The position numbers and the translations under genes were made by a program. Positions 18,149-27,253 of a stretch of DNA of 64,000 nucleotides are shown piece by piece. The stretch lies in assembly GCA_942493385.1 (NCBI GenBank), contig OW818699.1, forward strand, positions 3,410,001 to 3,474,000. The letters run 5' to 3'. This DNA is from UBA8389 sp942493385. Lineage in GTDB: Bacteria > Bacteroidota > Bacteroidia > Bacteroidales > UBA1402. Under the pieces are notes generated by a model, which saw nothing but the letters and a program-made list of their open reading frames with translations, was not told where the DNA came from and ran no database searches. Every line of letters starts with the position of its first letter. Position 1 is the stretch's first letter.

Positions 18149-19971
18149 TCTTGTATCAGCAATGCCTGACCGCCTTTTGCTTTGATTTCAAAAGAAAAAA
18201 CATCTCCCTTCTTAGCCGAAAAGTTGCGCTTTCGAATGCTACCAGCACCGTCGTCTTCAAAAACAGTGGCGGTATAGCGTTTACCTTTGGTCAGGAAGTC
18301 CAATTTGATGCTGCTTTTCCAATCATTCATTCCAGCGGCATTTCCGACAAACCATGTGGATCCGTTTCGGCGAGCCACACTGATGTTGCGACCAATATCA
18401 CCGGCCAAATAACGTCTTTCATTCCAAACCGTGGGTACTCGATCAAAGAATTCCAGTTCAGCATCGTTGGTATAATCCAGTGGTTTTCCATACCAGTAAA
18501 AAGCTTGCAGGGGACTAAAATAAATGACCGTCAAAGCCAACTGCTGTGCCATACTGACTTTCAGATTCTTGCTGAAACTGTTTTTTTCGTTGGGAAAGCA
18601 GAAGGTAAAGTCTGCCGGGCCAGCCAGAAACCGAGTAAATGGCAAAACAGTGGTGTGGAAGGCATCCGGACTGTTTTCATCGCCTCTGATACCTTCCTGA
18701 GTCAGCAAGGCCGGATACATTCGACTCAACCCAGTGGGTTTGTAATTGTCGTGGATATCGAGTACGAAACCGCTGTCATTGACTTTCTTAATGGCTGAAC
18801 TCAACCATGTCAGGCCATTTTGGGTCAAACCATCTACGAATCCGAATTTGAAACCACGTACACCCCACTCCTTGAACAAGGGCAACAGGGTATCCAACTT
18901 GGCCTTCAATCCGACGTAGTTCACATACAGAATGACACCGATTCCATGTTCCTTTCCGTATTGAATGACTTTGGGCATGTCTATGGCTGGAATTACTTGA
19001 GTCGGGTCGGACGATCCGCGGAATTCTGCTCCGTACCAGCCTGCATCGAACATAATATACTGAAGGTTGTGTTTGGCAGCAAAATCGATGCATTCCAATC
19101 CACTTTGGGTATTCAGTTGGGAACGGATGAGTTTTCCCGGTTTTATCCATTTCGGAACTTCCATCTGTTGACTCGGTGCGAGTTTAAGAAAAAGCGTGCT
19201 GAATTCGTGCAAACCCATCGCTGTTTGGGAAATGCTGATGGTTCGCCATGGTGTGTAAATGGCACTTTCCATTTTGACGGCTGTGTCACGCACAAATGCA
19301 ACTTGCAGACTGTTCGGCTTAACGCCTTTCATGAGTTCTGCCTTGGTATAGCGTTCATTCACCGCTTCACCAATACTGATGTAATACTTTTTGGTACGCA
19401 ATGTGGCGGGGAAATCACAGGTTTTGACCAAGGTATCGATCGAAGTCGGTGTAAAAACCGATTCATGGTTGTATTGGTAAATGACAAACGGTTCTTTCAA
19501 GGTAAAAGTCGTCTTTTCATGCCTGATACTGATGCCTTTGGGAGTTGACTGTGGGGGAATTTCATAACGGAAGGCGACGGAGCCATTAAATACTCTGACA
19601 ATTAACTTGTAACGAAAGGTGGAATTGATGCAGTTCAAAAAAAGCTCCTTGTACGAATTGGTTATGGTATCGCTTTCTCCCAACGGCCATGCGAACCGTT
19701 CAAAATGACTGCTTCGCTCACCAATTGAAAAGGCTGTTTTTTCTGTTCTTGGCACGTTGTTCACTTCAAGTCCCAGATCGGACCAGTCCATTACCATTTT
19801 TCCCAAAAAATACACCCGATATTGCAAGGTTCCCAAGTCATTGGTACCCAATTCCACTTGTGTCTTTTTATCAGGGGCGAACACACGCAAGGGTTTGGCG
19901 ACCTTCCCATAACCAAAAGTGGAAAAAAGCAGGAAGATAAAGACAATAGCAGCAATAGATTTGATATTCAT
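18145..19971 (-). CDS. GH97-family glycoside hydrolase (alpha-galactosidase/alpha-glucosidase type)
   Basis: A 608-residue secreted protein with a signal peptide. The N-terminal beta-supersandwich starts at residue 25 with 'PLRVFAPD'. The TIM barrel carries 'YIMFDAGWYG', 'GFKFGFVDG' (Asp380), 'LTQEGIRGDE' (Glu426, Glu432) and a C-terminal beta domain ending 'FSFEIKAKGGQALLIQ'. GH97 has inverting and retaining branches. The Asp in the strand-4 motif is a candidate retaining nucleophile, although the more usual K-x-D-F reads K-F-G-F here, so the mechanism is uncertain. It overlaps the PF05426 gene upstream and the esterase downstream by 4 bases each, implying one transcript with the lyases. Confidence 0.85.
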   Translation of the reverse strand: MNIKSIAAIVFIFLLFSTFGYGKVAKPLRVFAPDKKTQVELGTNDLGTLQYRVYFLGKMVMDWSDLGLEVNNVPRTEKTAFSIGERSSHFERFAWPLGESDTITNSYKELFLNCINSTFRYKLIVRVFNGSVAFRYEIPPQSTPKGISIRHEKTTFTLKEPFVIYQYNHESVFTPTSIDTLVKTCDFPATLRTKKYYISIGEAVNERYTKAELMKGVKPNSLQVAFVRDTAVKMESAIYTPWRTISISQTAMGLHEFSTLFLKLAPSQQMEVPKWIKPGKLIRSQLNTQSGLECIDFAAKHNLQYIMFDAGWYGAEFRGSSDPTQVIPAIDMPKVIQYGKEHGIGVILYVNYVGLKAKLDTLLPLFKEWGVRGFKFGFVDGLTQNGLTWLSSAIKKVNDSGFVLDIHDNYKPTGLSRMYPALLTQEGIRGDENSPDAFHTTVLPFTRFLAGPADFTFCFPNEKNSFSKNLKVSMAQQLALTVIYFSPLQAFYWYGKPLDYTNDAELEFFDRVPTVWNERRYLAGDIGRNISVARRNGSTWFVGNAAGMNDWKSSIKLDFLTKGKRYTATVFEDDGAGSIRKRNFSAKKGDVFSFEIKAKGGQALLIQE

Positions 19972-21137
19972 TGATTCAACGAATTATTATACAACAATGT
20001 TCCAAAAGCAGGCTGGTCCCTATCATAGCCTTCAGGACGCATTTTAAGGACAACCTGTTCGGTATAAGGCATTTTCAATCCTTTCCTTAAAACATAATGA
20101 TTGTGAACCATCTCATAAATCGGAATAAAACGTCCCCTGCCCTTTTCTGAAATGACGGTCCAATCGGAATACTTACCGGTCACATCTTTCCAGGTTTCAA
20201 AAGGCACTTCATTCCCAAGATTGTATTTGGCCACATACTCAAAACCTTTTAACAAGCGGTTGTCGAAGGCACCATACAGATCAGCCCCTTGATTATGGGC
20301 AATTTCACAAATGGTTGCCAAGGCTCCGATGCCCAACTGAGCGTGCCCCTGATCCCTACCGCTTTCTTGAATCTGGCCGGTGGTACCGCTGATGTAGTTT
20401 TGGATGGTGCCGTTGTCATTGGCATTATAAAAGAAATCGACAGCCTTTGCATACATCGCTTTGTTGTCCAAGAAAATGGCTGTTGAGAGGTACATTTTAG
20501 TCACTATCGGACCCCAGTTTCCGTTGGTATAAGCTTTCGTATTGTAAAATGTTTCGCATACCGGTAGAAATATACCCGTGACCATTTTGGTAATTTTTTC
20601 AAGTTGCTGCGTTGTCGTTGCTTTATAGGTATACTTGAGAATTTCCAATGCATTGACAATCTTGGTTCCTTCCAAACCTACCAAAAGTGGAGCATCGTTG
20701 GTGGATGGAATCATTTTCAGACTATCGGCATAGCCACAAAGTATTTCCAATGCCTTTTGGGCGTGGCTTTCCTTCTTGGTGGCAACCCACATCAACGCGT
20801 TCAGGTAGGCAGCGCTGAAATCGGCCTCCATCTTACTTTTGGTATAGGCATACGCACCGTCTCTGGAAATAACGGTATAAGGACCGTTCATCTTATACTG
20901 GTCGCTGGCAAGAGGATGGTTCATCAACAACTCATACGAACCGTATTCAGGCATCGTTTTGTTAGCAACCACTCGGCTGATATGATCCAAGGAAGCCTGT
21001 GAATGGAGGATTCCGGGGTGCAAAAAAGCTTTTCCATTCTTGGAAAGTACACCCGTATTTTGGACTTGCGCAACTGCTCCAACAGTGATGCCAATCAAAA
21101 GCATCACTGTACTAAGAAGTAAAAGGGATTGTTTCAT
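19968..21137 (-). CDS. Alginate-lyase-superfamily protein (PF05426, PL5/PL38-like), secreted
   Basis: A 389-residue protein with signal peptide ending near 'VAQVQ'. It has an alpha/alpha-toroid layout with the family motifs 'FLHPGILHSQASLDHI', 'NGNWGPIVTKMY' and 'IQESGRDQGHAQLGIGALA'. PF05426 proteins cleave uronic-acid polymers by beta-elimination; described specificities include alginate and, for PL38, glucuronan. Sequence alone does not separate them. It is separated from the SDR gene upstream by 78 bp that hold a palindrome and a weak -7 element, and heads a sub-operon with GH97 and the esterase. Confidence 0.8.
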   Translation of the reverse strand: MKQSLLLLSTVMLLIGITVGAVAQVQNTGVLSKNGKAFLHPGILHSQASLDHISRVVANKTMPEYGSYELLMNHPLASDQYKMNGPYTVISRDGAYAYTKSKMEADFSAAYLNALMWVATKKESHAQKALEILCGYADSLKMIPSTNDAPLLVGLEGTKIVNALEILKYTYKATTTQQLEKITKMVTGIFLPVCETFYNTKAYTNGNWGPIVTKMYLSTAIFLDNKAMYAKAVDFFYNANDNGTIQNYISGTTGQIQESGRDQGHAQLGIGALATICEIAHNQGADLYGAFDNRLLKGFEYVAKYNLGNEVPFETWKDVTGKYSDWTVISEKGRGRFIPIYEMVHNHYVLRKGLKMPYTEQVVLKMRPEGYDRDQPAFGTLLYNNSLNQ

Positions 21138-21158
21138 TCAATTCGTAGATAAAATTCT

Positions 21159-21173
21159 GTTGTCGATGACAAC
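21159..21173. promoter_or_regulatory. Palindrome upstream of the PF05426-GH97-esterase sub-operon
   Basis: GTTGTC-GAT-GACAAC, two perfect 6-base arms, 22 bp upstream of ATG 21137. A 7/8 -7 element (TATATTTA, minus strand, 21184-21177) is next to it. It could be an operator for the cluster's GntR-type regulator or a small RNA hairpin; the arms share TTG..TC and GA..CAA with the site at 40022-40033. Confidence 0.35.
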
Positions 21174-21215
21174 ATTTAAATATACGAACAGAATGTGTAT
21201 TTCACTCAAGCACAA

Positions 21216-21974
21216 TTACGAAAATGCCATCCCCCCATTGATATCAATGTTAGTTCCCGTCAGATAGTCCGAATCATCGGATGCCAGAAAGGCAACCAAG
21301 TCGGCTACGTCTCCTGCATCGCCTTCCCTCCTCAAGGGATAAACACCCTTCATCCGTTCCCTATTTTCCGGTGTATTGAACCGATCGTGAAAAGAAGTGG
21401 CGATGGTACCAGGAGCTACTGCGTTGACACGGATGCCTTTGGGGCCCAGCTCTTTGGCCATGGAACGGGTGAATGTCATGACAGCACCTTTTGCCGTGGC
21501 ATACAGGGAGGCGCCAGGGCCTCCGCCGTCACGAGCGGCCAGCGACGAAAAGTTCACGATACTGCCGCCGGTTGTCATGTAGGGCACGGCTTCGCGGGTG
21601 CACAGCCAACAGCTTTTCATGTTCACGTCCATGAGCAGATTGTACCAATCCTCGTCTTGTTCGGTAATTTGTTTTCGGCCGCAAATGCCACCCACCACGT
21701 TCACCAGGATGTCTATTTGTGGGCCGAACGCTTTGATGCCTGCATCAAAAAAATGCTTCACGTCGTCCGCCTTTGTCATGTCGCCTTGTACGACAATGCC
21801 TTCGCCACCTGCATCCTGAATCATTTTCAGGGTTTCTTGGGCATCTTCCGGATTGTCGAAATAATTGATGACGACTTTAGCGCCTTCTGAAGCCAATTTC
21901 ACAGAGATGGCACGTCCAAGATCGCGTGCCCCGCCGGTTACGACGGCAACTTTTCCTTTACATTTCATATTCAT
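21216..21974 (-). CDS. SDR-family NAD(P)H reductase, probable DEH (unsaturated uronate) reductase
   Basis: A 252-residue cytoplasmic Rossmann-fold enzyme: 'VTGGARDLGRAI' cofactor site near residue 12, 'NVVGG' for the NNAG motif, Ser in 'VNFSSLAA', and catalytic Tyr/Lys in 'ASLYATAKGA'. The C-terminus 'TGTNIDINGGMAFS' is classical. Lying 2 bp after an ExuT-like transporter and next to PL17, it most likely reduces 4-deoxy-L-erythro-5-hexoseulose uronate to 2-keto-3-deoxygluconate, as DehR-type enzymes do. A gluconate or KduD-like role is the alternative. A second ATG at 21968 is possible. Confidence 0.8.
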   Translation of the reverse strand: MNMKCKGKVAVVTGGARDLGRAISVKLASEGAKVVINYFDNPEDAQETLKMIQDAGGEGIVVQGDMTKADDVKHFFDAGIKAFGPQIDILVNVVGGICGRKQITEQDEDWYNLLMDVNMKSCWLCTREAVPYMTTGGSIVNFSSLAARDGGGPGASLYATAKGAVMTFTRSMAKELGPKGIRVNAVAPGTIATSFHDRFNTPENRERMKGVYPLRREGDAGDVADLVAFLASDDSDYLTGTNIDINGGMAFS

Positions 21975-21976
21975 AA

Positions 21977-23272
21977 TTATTTTTGAATTTCAATTTTACC
22001 TCCAAATAAATATACTGCTGTGATTGACAGTGGCACCAGTACCGCTCCTAGAATAAAGAAAGGCAACCAGTTACCACCCTGCGTCAGATAGGGCACAAAC
22101 AACATGGTGATGATGACACCAAGAGTTGCCGCCGCTCCTCCCAATCCGGCCATCGCTCCGACAGTTTTGCCAGAATAAAAGTCCGAAGCCAGAGTCTGGA
22201 TGTTGCCGATGGCGAACTGGAAACCACAGAGGATCAGTGCCATGAGCGAAACTGCCAGATAAACATCGGTGACAAAAGCTGTTGCAATAAGCGAAGGAAG
22301 CATGATCACACCCCCGATAATTAGTGAGGATTTTCGAGCAAAGTTTACCGTTTTACCTCGCTTGATCATTAAGCCGGAATAATAGCCACCAGACAAGCTT
22401 CCGAGCATGGCACCGACATACGGCACCCAAGCTGTCATTCCGATGCTCTTGATGTCGAACTTGTAGACATCGAGCAAATAGATGGGCAACCAAGCCACGA
22501 ACATCCACCAAATGGGATCCAGGAAAAAGCGTCCCAAAATGATGGAATAGCTTTTCTTATTTTTCAGCAGTTCCTTCCAGGAAAGTGCCCTGTCATTGAC
22601 TAATTTAGCCTCCGGCTGACCTTCCAAAATGTATGTTCTTTCCTTATCCGTAATCCAGGGATGTTCTTTGGGACCCTTCTTATTGATGATCAGCCATGGA
22701 ATCAACCAGAGCAGACCGATGCCCCCAACCACGACAAACGTCAATTTCCAACCGAAAGCCACATACAGCAGAGCAATCAGAATGGGTGACAAGATGGCAC
22801 CGATAGAGGCTCCCATTCCAAACAAACCCTGAGCAAACGCCCTTTCCTTCTGTGGAAACCATTCCGCATTGCTTTTGGTGGCTCCTGGCCAAGGTCCGGC
22901 TTCGCCTAAGCCCAGCATGGTGCGGAAAAAGCCGAGGGAACCCAAACCCTTTGCAAAGGAAGTGCACGCATCGGCAATGGCCCATACGGTAACCGATACG
23001 ACAAATCCTTTACGCGTACCTATCTTATCGTACAGCTTGCCGGACAACATCTGACTGATGCCGTAGGCTACCATAAAGAACATGTAGATGTACGAGTAGA
23101 GTTCCTTCGATTTTTGAGAATACTCTTCTGGCGAAAGATTTTTTGGAATCAGATCCAAATCGCCCACGATGCCTTGCCACATGATGGCCAAGGTGTTTCT
23201 GTCCAAATAATTGATGACCGTAACCAGTACGATTAAGCCAATGATCCACCACCTGAGTCCTTTTACTTTCAT
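21977..23272 (-). CDS. MFS hexuronate transporter (ExuT-like, anion:cation symporter family)
   Basis: A 431-residue inner-membrane protein with twelve predicted hydrophobic segments. The start 'WWIIGLIVLVTVINYLDRNTLAIM' and the motif 'GKLYDKIGTRKGF' after segment 2, plus 'GLGEAGPWPGATKSNAEWFP' in segment 4, are typical of ExuT/GudP proton symporters for hexuronates. It lies between PL17 (6 bp) and the SDR reductase (2 bp), so it likely carries the monomer made by PL17 into the cytoplasm. Confidence 0.9.
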   Translation of the reverse strand: MKVKGLRWWIIGLIVLVTVINYLDRNTLAIMWQGIVGDLDLIPKNLSPEEYSQKSKELYSYIYMFFMVAYGISQMLSGKLYDKIGTRKGFVVSVTVWAIADACTSFAKGLGSLGFFRTMLGLGEAGPWPGATKSNAEWFPQKERAFAQGLFGMGASIGAILSPILIALLYVAFGWKLTFVVVGGIGLLWLIPWLIINKKGPKEHPWITDKERTYILEGQPEAKLVNDRALSWKELLKNKKSYSIILGRFFLDPIWWMFVAWLPIYLLDVYKFDIKSIGMTAWVPYVGAMLGSLSGGYYSGLMIKRGKTVNFARKSSLIIGGVIMLPSLIATAFVTDVYLAVSLMALILCGFQFAIGNIQTLASDFYSGKTVGAMAGLGGAAATLGVIITMLFVPYLTQGGNWLPFFILGAVLVPLSITAVYLFGGKIEIQK

Positions 23273-23278
23273 ATTCGG

Positions 23279-25468
23279 TTATTTAATAAATTCCGTAAAT
23301 AGCGCGTTCCCTTTGAATGTGATTTCTTTTCCGAGCAGCTGTAGCGTACGCGTTTTCAAGGCATTGAAATCGGTATTGACTTTAACGAACACATACGTCT
23401 TTCCGTTTCTAGCTTCAATTTTCAAGGCCGTATATGCTTGGTCCGCTCGAATCATCTCAATGGATGAAACGTTGGGCTGGTAACCAGCGGTGACTTCGCG
23501 TGACAAGTCGTACAAACCATGGGGTTCCACGACAGAAGCAAACGTATGGTTTTTGACATCAATTTGCCGAATCATGAAACAGGGTTCGGGCCGCAGGTTG
23601 AAGTTCAAATCGCCAGCTCCGACTCGTGTCATCAGGAATTCGGTGTTGGCATTGGACAGCGTTGTGATGCTGTAGAAACGATTTCCGTTCACCCAGGTAA
23701 AGCTGGCATTTGGTTTCTCGGTCTTTCCACTAGCCTCCAACCAAAGGTGTTGATAGCCATTGGCTGAACCCAACGCCTTCAGTTCAGTCGTTTTCTTTTG
23801 GTAGTTAAAACTCGTGGAAACCACCTGGCCTTTGTAATAAAAAGGCAGATCGAGCGCATTTATAGAATCGGATTTTACATTGAAAATATCTATTAAAAAC
23901 GGGGCGTCGAAATCTTTATTGGAAATGAGTGCGGTGGTCCGTTTCATAGCCACTCCCGGATAGGCATTGTTTTCAGAACCCGAAACCAATTGCAAATCCG
24001 GATTGGAATAATCACAAAACTGGATGTCCGAATGAAAGGCCGATGACACCTCGATGTCGGCATTGAAATGGCTTTTCTGGTTGACGGTCACCGTATTGTG
24101 GGCTATGGACTGCATGGCCCAGGAATAGTTCTCTTTGGTATAGTGCCCAGCATTTTTTGGTTCAATGTTCAAGAAACGAACTGCACCGTAATCGGGTAAA
24201 ACCAAATTCCCGTTATCATACAAAACAACGGAGAGCTTATCATAATGGCCGTGAGAAAGCCCGTGCGATGTGGCTTTGAACGTGAAACAGGACTTGCCCG
24301 AGCGGAAAAGGGCTATGCCTCCTTCATCTCCGTTTTGCCCGTCACGAAGCAGCAGGGATCTGTATGCAAATGGTTTTGATTCCTTTTTGGATAAAGCTTT
24401 GGCCGTGGCCAGTCCTGCATCGGAAATTGGAAACGTCGCTTGCTGCCCAGCGATATCCAGCAATTTTTTGTCAGCCGGATTGTTTAAATAGGCAATGTTA
24501 ACTGCATTTACAATTTCCTGTGTTTTAATGGTTTTGCATAACGCATCGTTCAAATAAAAGACCTCACCATTGTAAGTGCATTGTAACAACGCGTTCACTG
24601 CCTTTAATAAAATACTGTCCCGATAACTGAAAATCCGTAATTCGGGTTGTTGGTTTTGAATGACCTGTGCAAAAGTCATGAATGGCCAAATTGCATACCG
24701 TTGATAATAGGGCCCTTCAGTAAAATAGCCATCGGGTGAAAACAGAAAATCCAATTGTCTGATAAAACCGGACTTCCCATCTTTGTTGGAACCATACAAT
24801 GCTTTTTTAATCAACTCTTCATCGCCCATCACATAACCGATCATACCTACCGCTGCCGTTGCCCATGTTCCGTGATTGTGCATTTTGTTGAAAACGGCGT
24901 AGTTGCCGGGGTTGCCGTTTGATAAGAATTCAGCCATTGGGCGGAACAGGTTATTCTCCACATACAAGCGATCTTTTTTACTCATGAAGTCGTAGACACA
25001 ATCGTAGGCGTTGGCGACATGCACCAACCAGACATTATCGTTCAACGCTTGCCAGAATATTTTCCCAGGTGTAGCAGATTTAACAGCCGGATGCAAACCA
25101 AGCTTAGGATAAAGTTCAGCATATTTGAAGAGCATATCCTTCACAAAACGTGCATACCGCGCATCTCCTGTGATTTGATACATGCTTCCTGCCGCATACA
25201 TTTCATAGTAATTGTTCTTGTGCTTTTCGTGGGTATAGCCCCCACCACCGTCTTTTGGAATTGGCACCACCATTTCAGCAGACAAAGCCGCATCGGCCAT
25301 TGCCCTTTGTTCATTCACGGATTGGAGGAAAAAAGGATAGTTGGCCATCGTGGCCTTGATTTCTTTTGCCCCCTTGGGTGTCAACAACAAACCAGGATGT
25401 TTAGCGGCTTGCAGGTTGAATGCAACAAGCAAAAGAATAAAAAGCAGTGTCCGTGTGTTTTTTTTCAT
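23279..25468 (-). CDS. PL17 oligoalginate lyase (heparinase II/III superfamily)
   Basis: A 729-residue periplasmic enzyme with signal peptide: an alpha/alpha toroid (about 25-390) followed by a heparinase II/III beta domain. Active-site text known from PL17 is present: 'MHNHGTW' (Asn198, His199), 'YFTEGPYYQRYA' (Tyr254/Tyr255) and 'SHGLSHGHYDKLS' (His402-His408). PL17 enzymes act exolytically on alginate oligomers and yield unsaturated monomer. It is 3 bp after the T9SS-tailed PL6 gene and 6 bp before the transporter, so release, import and reduction of the monomer are encoded in order. This gene is the best evidence for an alginate-type substrate. Confidence 0.9.
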   Translation of the reverse strand: MKKNTRTLLFILLLVAFNLQAAKHPGLLLTPKGAKEIKATMANYPFFLQSVNEQRAMADAALSAEMVVPIPKDGGGGYTHEKHKNNYYEMYAAGSMYQITGDARYARFVKDMLFKYAELYPKLGLHPAVKSATPGKIFWQALNDNVWLVHVANAYDCVYDFMSKKDRLYVENNLFRPMAEFLSNGNPGNYAVFNKMHNHGTWATAAVGMIGYVMGDEELIKKALYGSNKDGKSGFIRQLDFLFSPDGYFTEGPYYQRYAIWPFMTFAQVIQNQQPELRIFSYRDSILLKAVNALLQCTYNGEVFYLNDALCKTIKTQEIVNAVNIAYLNNPADKKLLDIAGQQATFPISDAGLATAKALSKKESKPFAYRSLLLRDGQNGDEGGIALFRSGKSCFTFKATSHGLSHGHYDKLSVVLYDNGNLVLPDYGAVRFLNIEPKNAGHYTKENYSWAMQSIAHNTVTVNQKSHFNADIEVSSAFHSDIQFCDYSNPDLQLVSGSENNAYPGVAMKRTTALISNKDFDAPFLIDIFNVKSDSINALDLPFYYKGQVVSTSFNYQKKTTELKALGSANGYQHLWLEASGKTEKPNASFTWVNGNRFYSITTLSNANTEFLMTRVGAGDLNFNLRPEPCFMIRQIDVKNHTFASVVEPHGLYDLSREVTAGYQPNVSSIEMIRADQAYTALKIEARNGKTYVFVKVNTDFNALKTRTLQLLGKEITFKGNALFTEFIK

Positions 25469-25471
25469 AAG

Positions 25472-27190
25472 TTATTGGATGATCACTTTTTGAGTGTTGC
25501 ATACTCCATTCATCGCTACGAATCGCAGTATCAATAAGCCCTTCGTTTCCAACATGGTCGCGTAAGAACCTTCAGCAAGGTTTCTTTGAACAAGGTTTTT
25601 CCCTGTAGCATCAAAAAGATCCAATATACCAGGGGTTGAGACTTGAGTGAAGAGGGTTTGTTGCTCCATGTAGGCATGGAGCAGTGGCTTAATCGATAAC
25701 GTTTTCACAGCATCGGGTGGATTGTTGAAGAATGAAGCTCCTACTGTAGTTTTCGAAGGCATCAATCGTGAAGTTTCTCCCTTGTTTTCGCTTGAACCAG
25801 GTAACTTTGACGTAGTTGGTCTTATTCGCCCACGAATGTCAGTACCGATTTCCGGGTATTCCGAAGTGGTAAAAGTTGACAATGCCGACTCCGAAGCAGG
25901 TTCGTACATGTTCATGGAAGTTCCTGCCAATCGCATCATAGGGTCTTGTCCTATAACAACTTGATTTGGTACAAAAGCGAAATTCGAGTACTTCCCCACA
26001 TTCATCAGATTGTTCTTCCAAGTCACATCCATCGCCGCATCCGTTAAAGAAATGAGGATGTTGGTATTGTCTGAATTGGTATTATACACGTGGTTATGGA
26101 CAATGCTTGTTCCGATTGGCGGCATCATACAGGTGGTGCTGCTGTTGTAATTGATGTTGAACGATTGGCTGCAATCGACCATGGTATTGAACGCCACCAA
26201 CGCATTTTTAACCTGAAAGTATTCGTTCAATGGCGAATTCTCCTTGCCCCTGACCATGCAAATCGCAGCGCGATAACCGGTTCCTCGGAGTTTTTCAAAA
26301 TAATTATTGAAAATCGTATGATTTTCGCCAATAATGCGCACTCCACCGGTACTTGAAAGTCCATTGCCTAAGAAATAATTTCCTTCCACTGTACAACTGT
26401 TTCCATGCCTAAGCGTCAACATTCCAACGCATTCCAAAAACAGATTGTTGAAATACAAATTACCACACGATTTGTTCGAAATGATTTCGATCTCCCCATT
26501 GCATTTTTCAAAAATATTGCCTCGCACCGTCACACTTGCCGTTTGCATGGAGGTGGAGCTGTCCCCGATACGAATGATTTCCTGTCCGTTGAGTTCGCTC
26601 CCGCTGGAATCCAAGTTTGGATTCCGGTATCCAAAATAATTGTCCTCGACAAGGTGTTTGGGCACGATGCCAGCTTTTAGCCAGACTACAAGCAGCGTTC
26701 CTGAATTCGTCTTGTTTTGAAAAGAGCAGTGATCCACCCTATTGTTTTCGCCATACAAGGAAACCCATTTGCTGTCCACCGTTGCTTCTGCAGGATTGCA
26801 ATTTACGATAACGGTGTTGGTCAATCGACAATTATTCGCAAATTCTGTCGAAGAGGTACGAAAGGCAATAACATCCGAACCACTAAGCGTACCATCTTTG
26901 AAATACAGACCAGAAACAACCAAATTTGAGCCCGAAAAAGCCAATTTGGAGCTGCCCGATAGCACGACTAGACCAGCCGTTTGTGCCATCAAAACGATGG
27001 GGGCAGAAACGGTGCCATTCGCTTTTAGCGTGATGGACTGATTCAGCCAGTTACCGTTTCTCATCAAAATGGTGTCACCTGCACTCCAACTTCCTGAATT
27101 GATTTCGGAAGCGGAAGACACGAGGCTGTTCTTTGAACTTAGGGCAAAGAAGCATACCAAAAACGCTAAAAGGAGAGTCGCCTTTTTCAT
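25472..27190 (-). CDS. PL6 lyase (alginate lyase/chondroitinase-B fold) with T9SS tail
   Basis: A 572-residue secreted parallel beta-helix protein. The PL6 catalytic pair is in place: Lys240 in 'GEIEIISNKS' and Arg261 in 'LTLRHGN', with the 21-residue spacing I recall for alginate and dermatan lyases. It has only the N-terminal catalytic domain, followed by a T9SS sorting domain (about 495-572; 'GILDLFDATGKNLVQRNL', 'GLLILRFV'). It should act at the surface, unlike the two-domain PL6 at 32157-34541. A strong hairpin lies directly upstream of its start, and PL17 follows after 3 bp. Confidence 0.88.
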   Translation of the reverse strand: MKKATLLLAFLVCFFALSSKNSLVSSASEINSGSWSAGDTILMRNGNWLNQSITLKANGTVSAPIVLMAQTAGLVVLSGSSKLAFSGSNLVVSGLYFKDGTLSGSDVIAFRTSSTEFANNCRLTNTVIVNCNPAEATVDSKWVSLYGENNRVDHCSFQNKTNSGTLLVVWLKAGIVPKHLVEDNYFGYRNPNLDSSGSELNGQEIIRIGDSSTSMQTASVTVRGNIFEKCNGEIEIISNKSCGNLYFNNLFLECVGMLTLRHGNSCTVEGNYFLGNGLSSTGGVRIIGENHTIFNNYFEKLRGTGYRAAICMVRGKENSPLNEYFQVKNALVAFNTMVDCSQSFNINYNSSTTCMMPPIGTSIVHNHVYNTNSDNTNILISLTDAAMDVTWKNNLMNVGKYSNFAFVPNQVVIGQDPMMRLAGTSMNMYEPASESALSTFTTSEYPEIGTDIRGRIRPTTSKLPGSSENKGETSRLMPSKTTVGASFFNNPPDAVKTLSIKPLLHAYMEQQTLFTQVSTPGILDLFDATGKNLVQRNLAEGSYATMLETKGLLILRFVAMNGVCNTQKVIIQ

Positions 27191-27199
27191 TTTATCCTT

Positions 27200-27238
27200 A
27201 AAAAGCAGGCAAGTAATTTTGGACTTGCCCGCTTTTTT
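27200..27238 (-). terminator. Rho-independent hairpin inside the polyuronate cluster
   Basis: GCGGGCAAGT and ACTTGCCTGC (minus strand) form a 10-bp stem with one G-U pair and an 8-base loop, followed by TTTTT. It lies between the T9SS protein gene (ends 27254) and the PL6 start at 27190. The T-run is only about ten bases before the ATG, leaving no room for a new promoter, so it probably tunes read-through instead of ending the operon fully. Confidence 0.75.
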
Positions 27239-27253
27239 ATTTTTATTTCTCGA

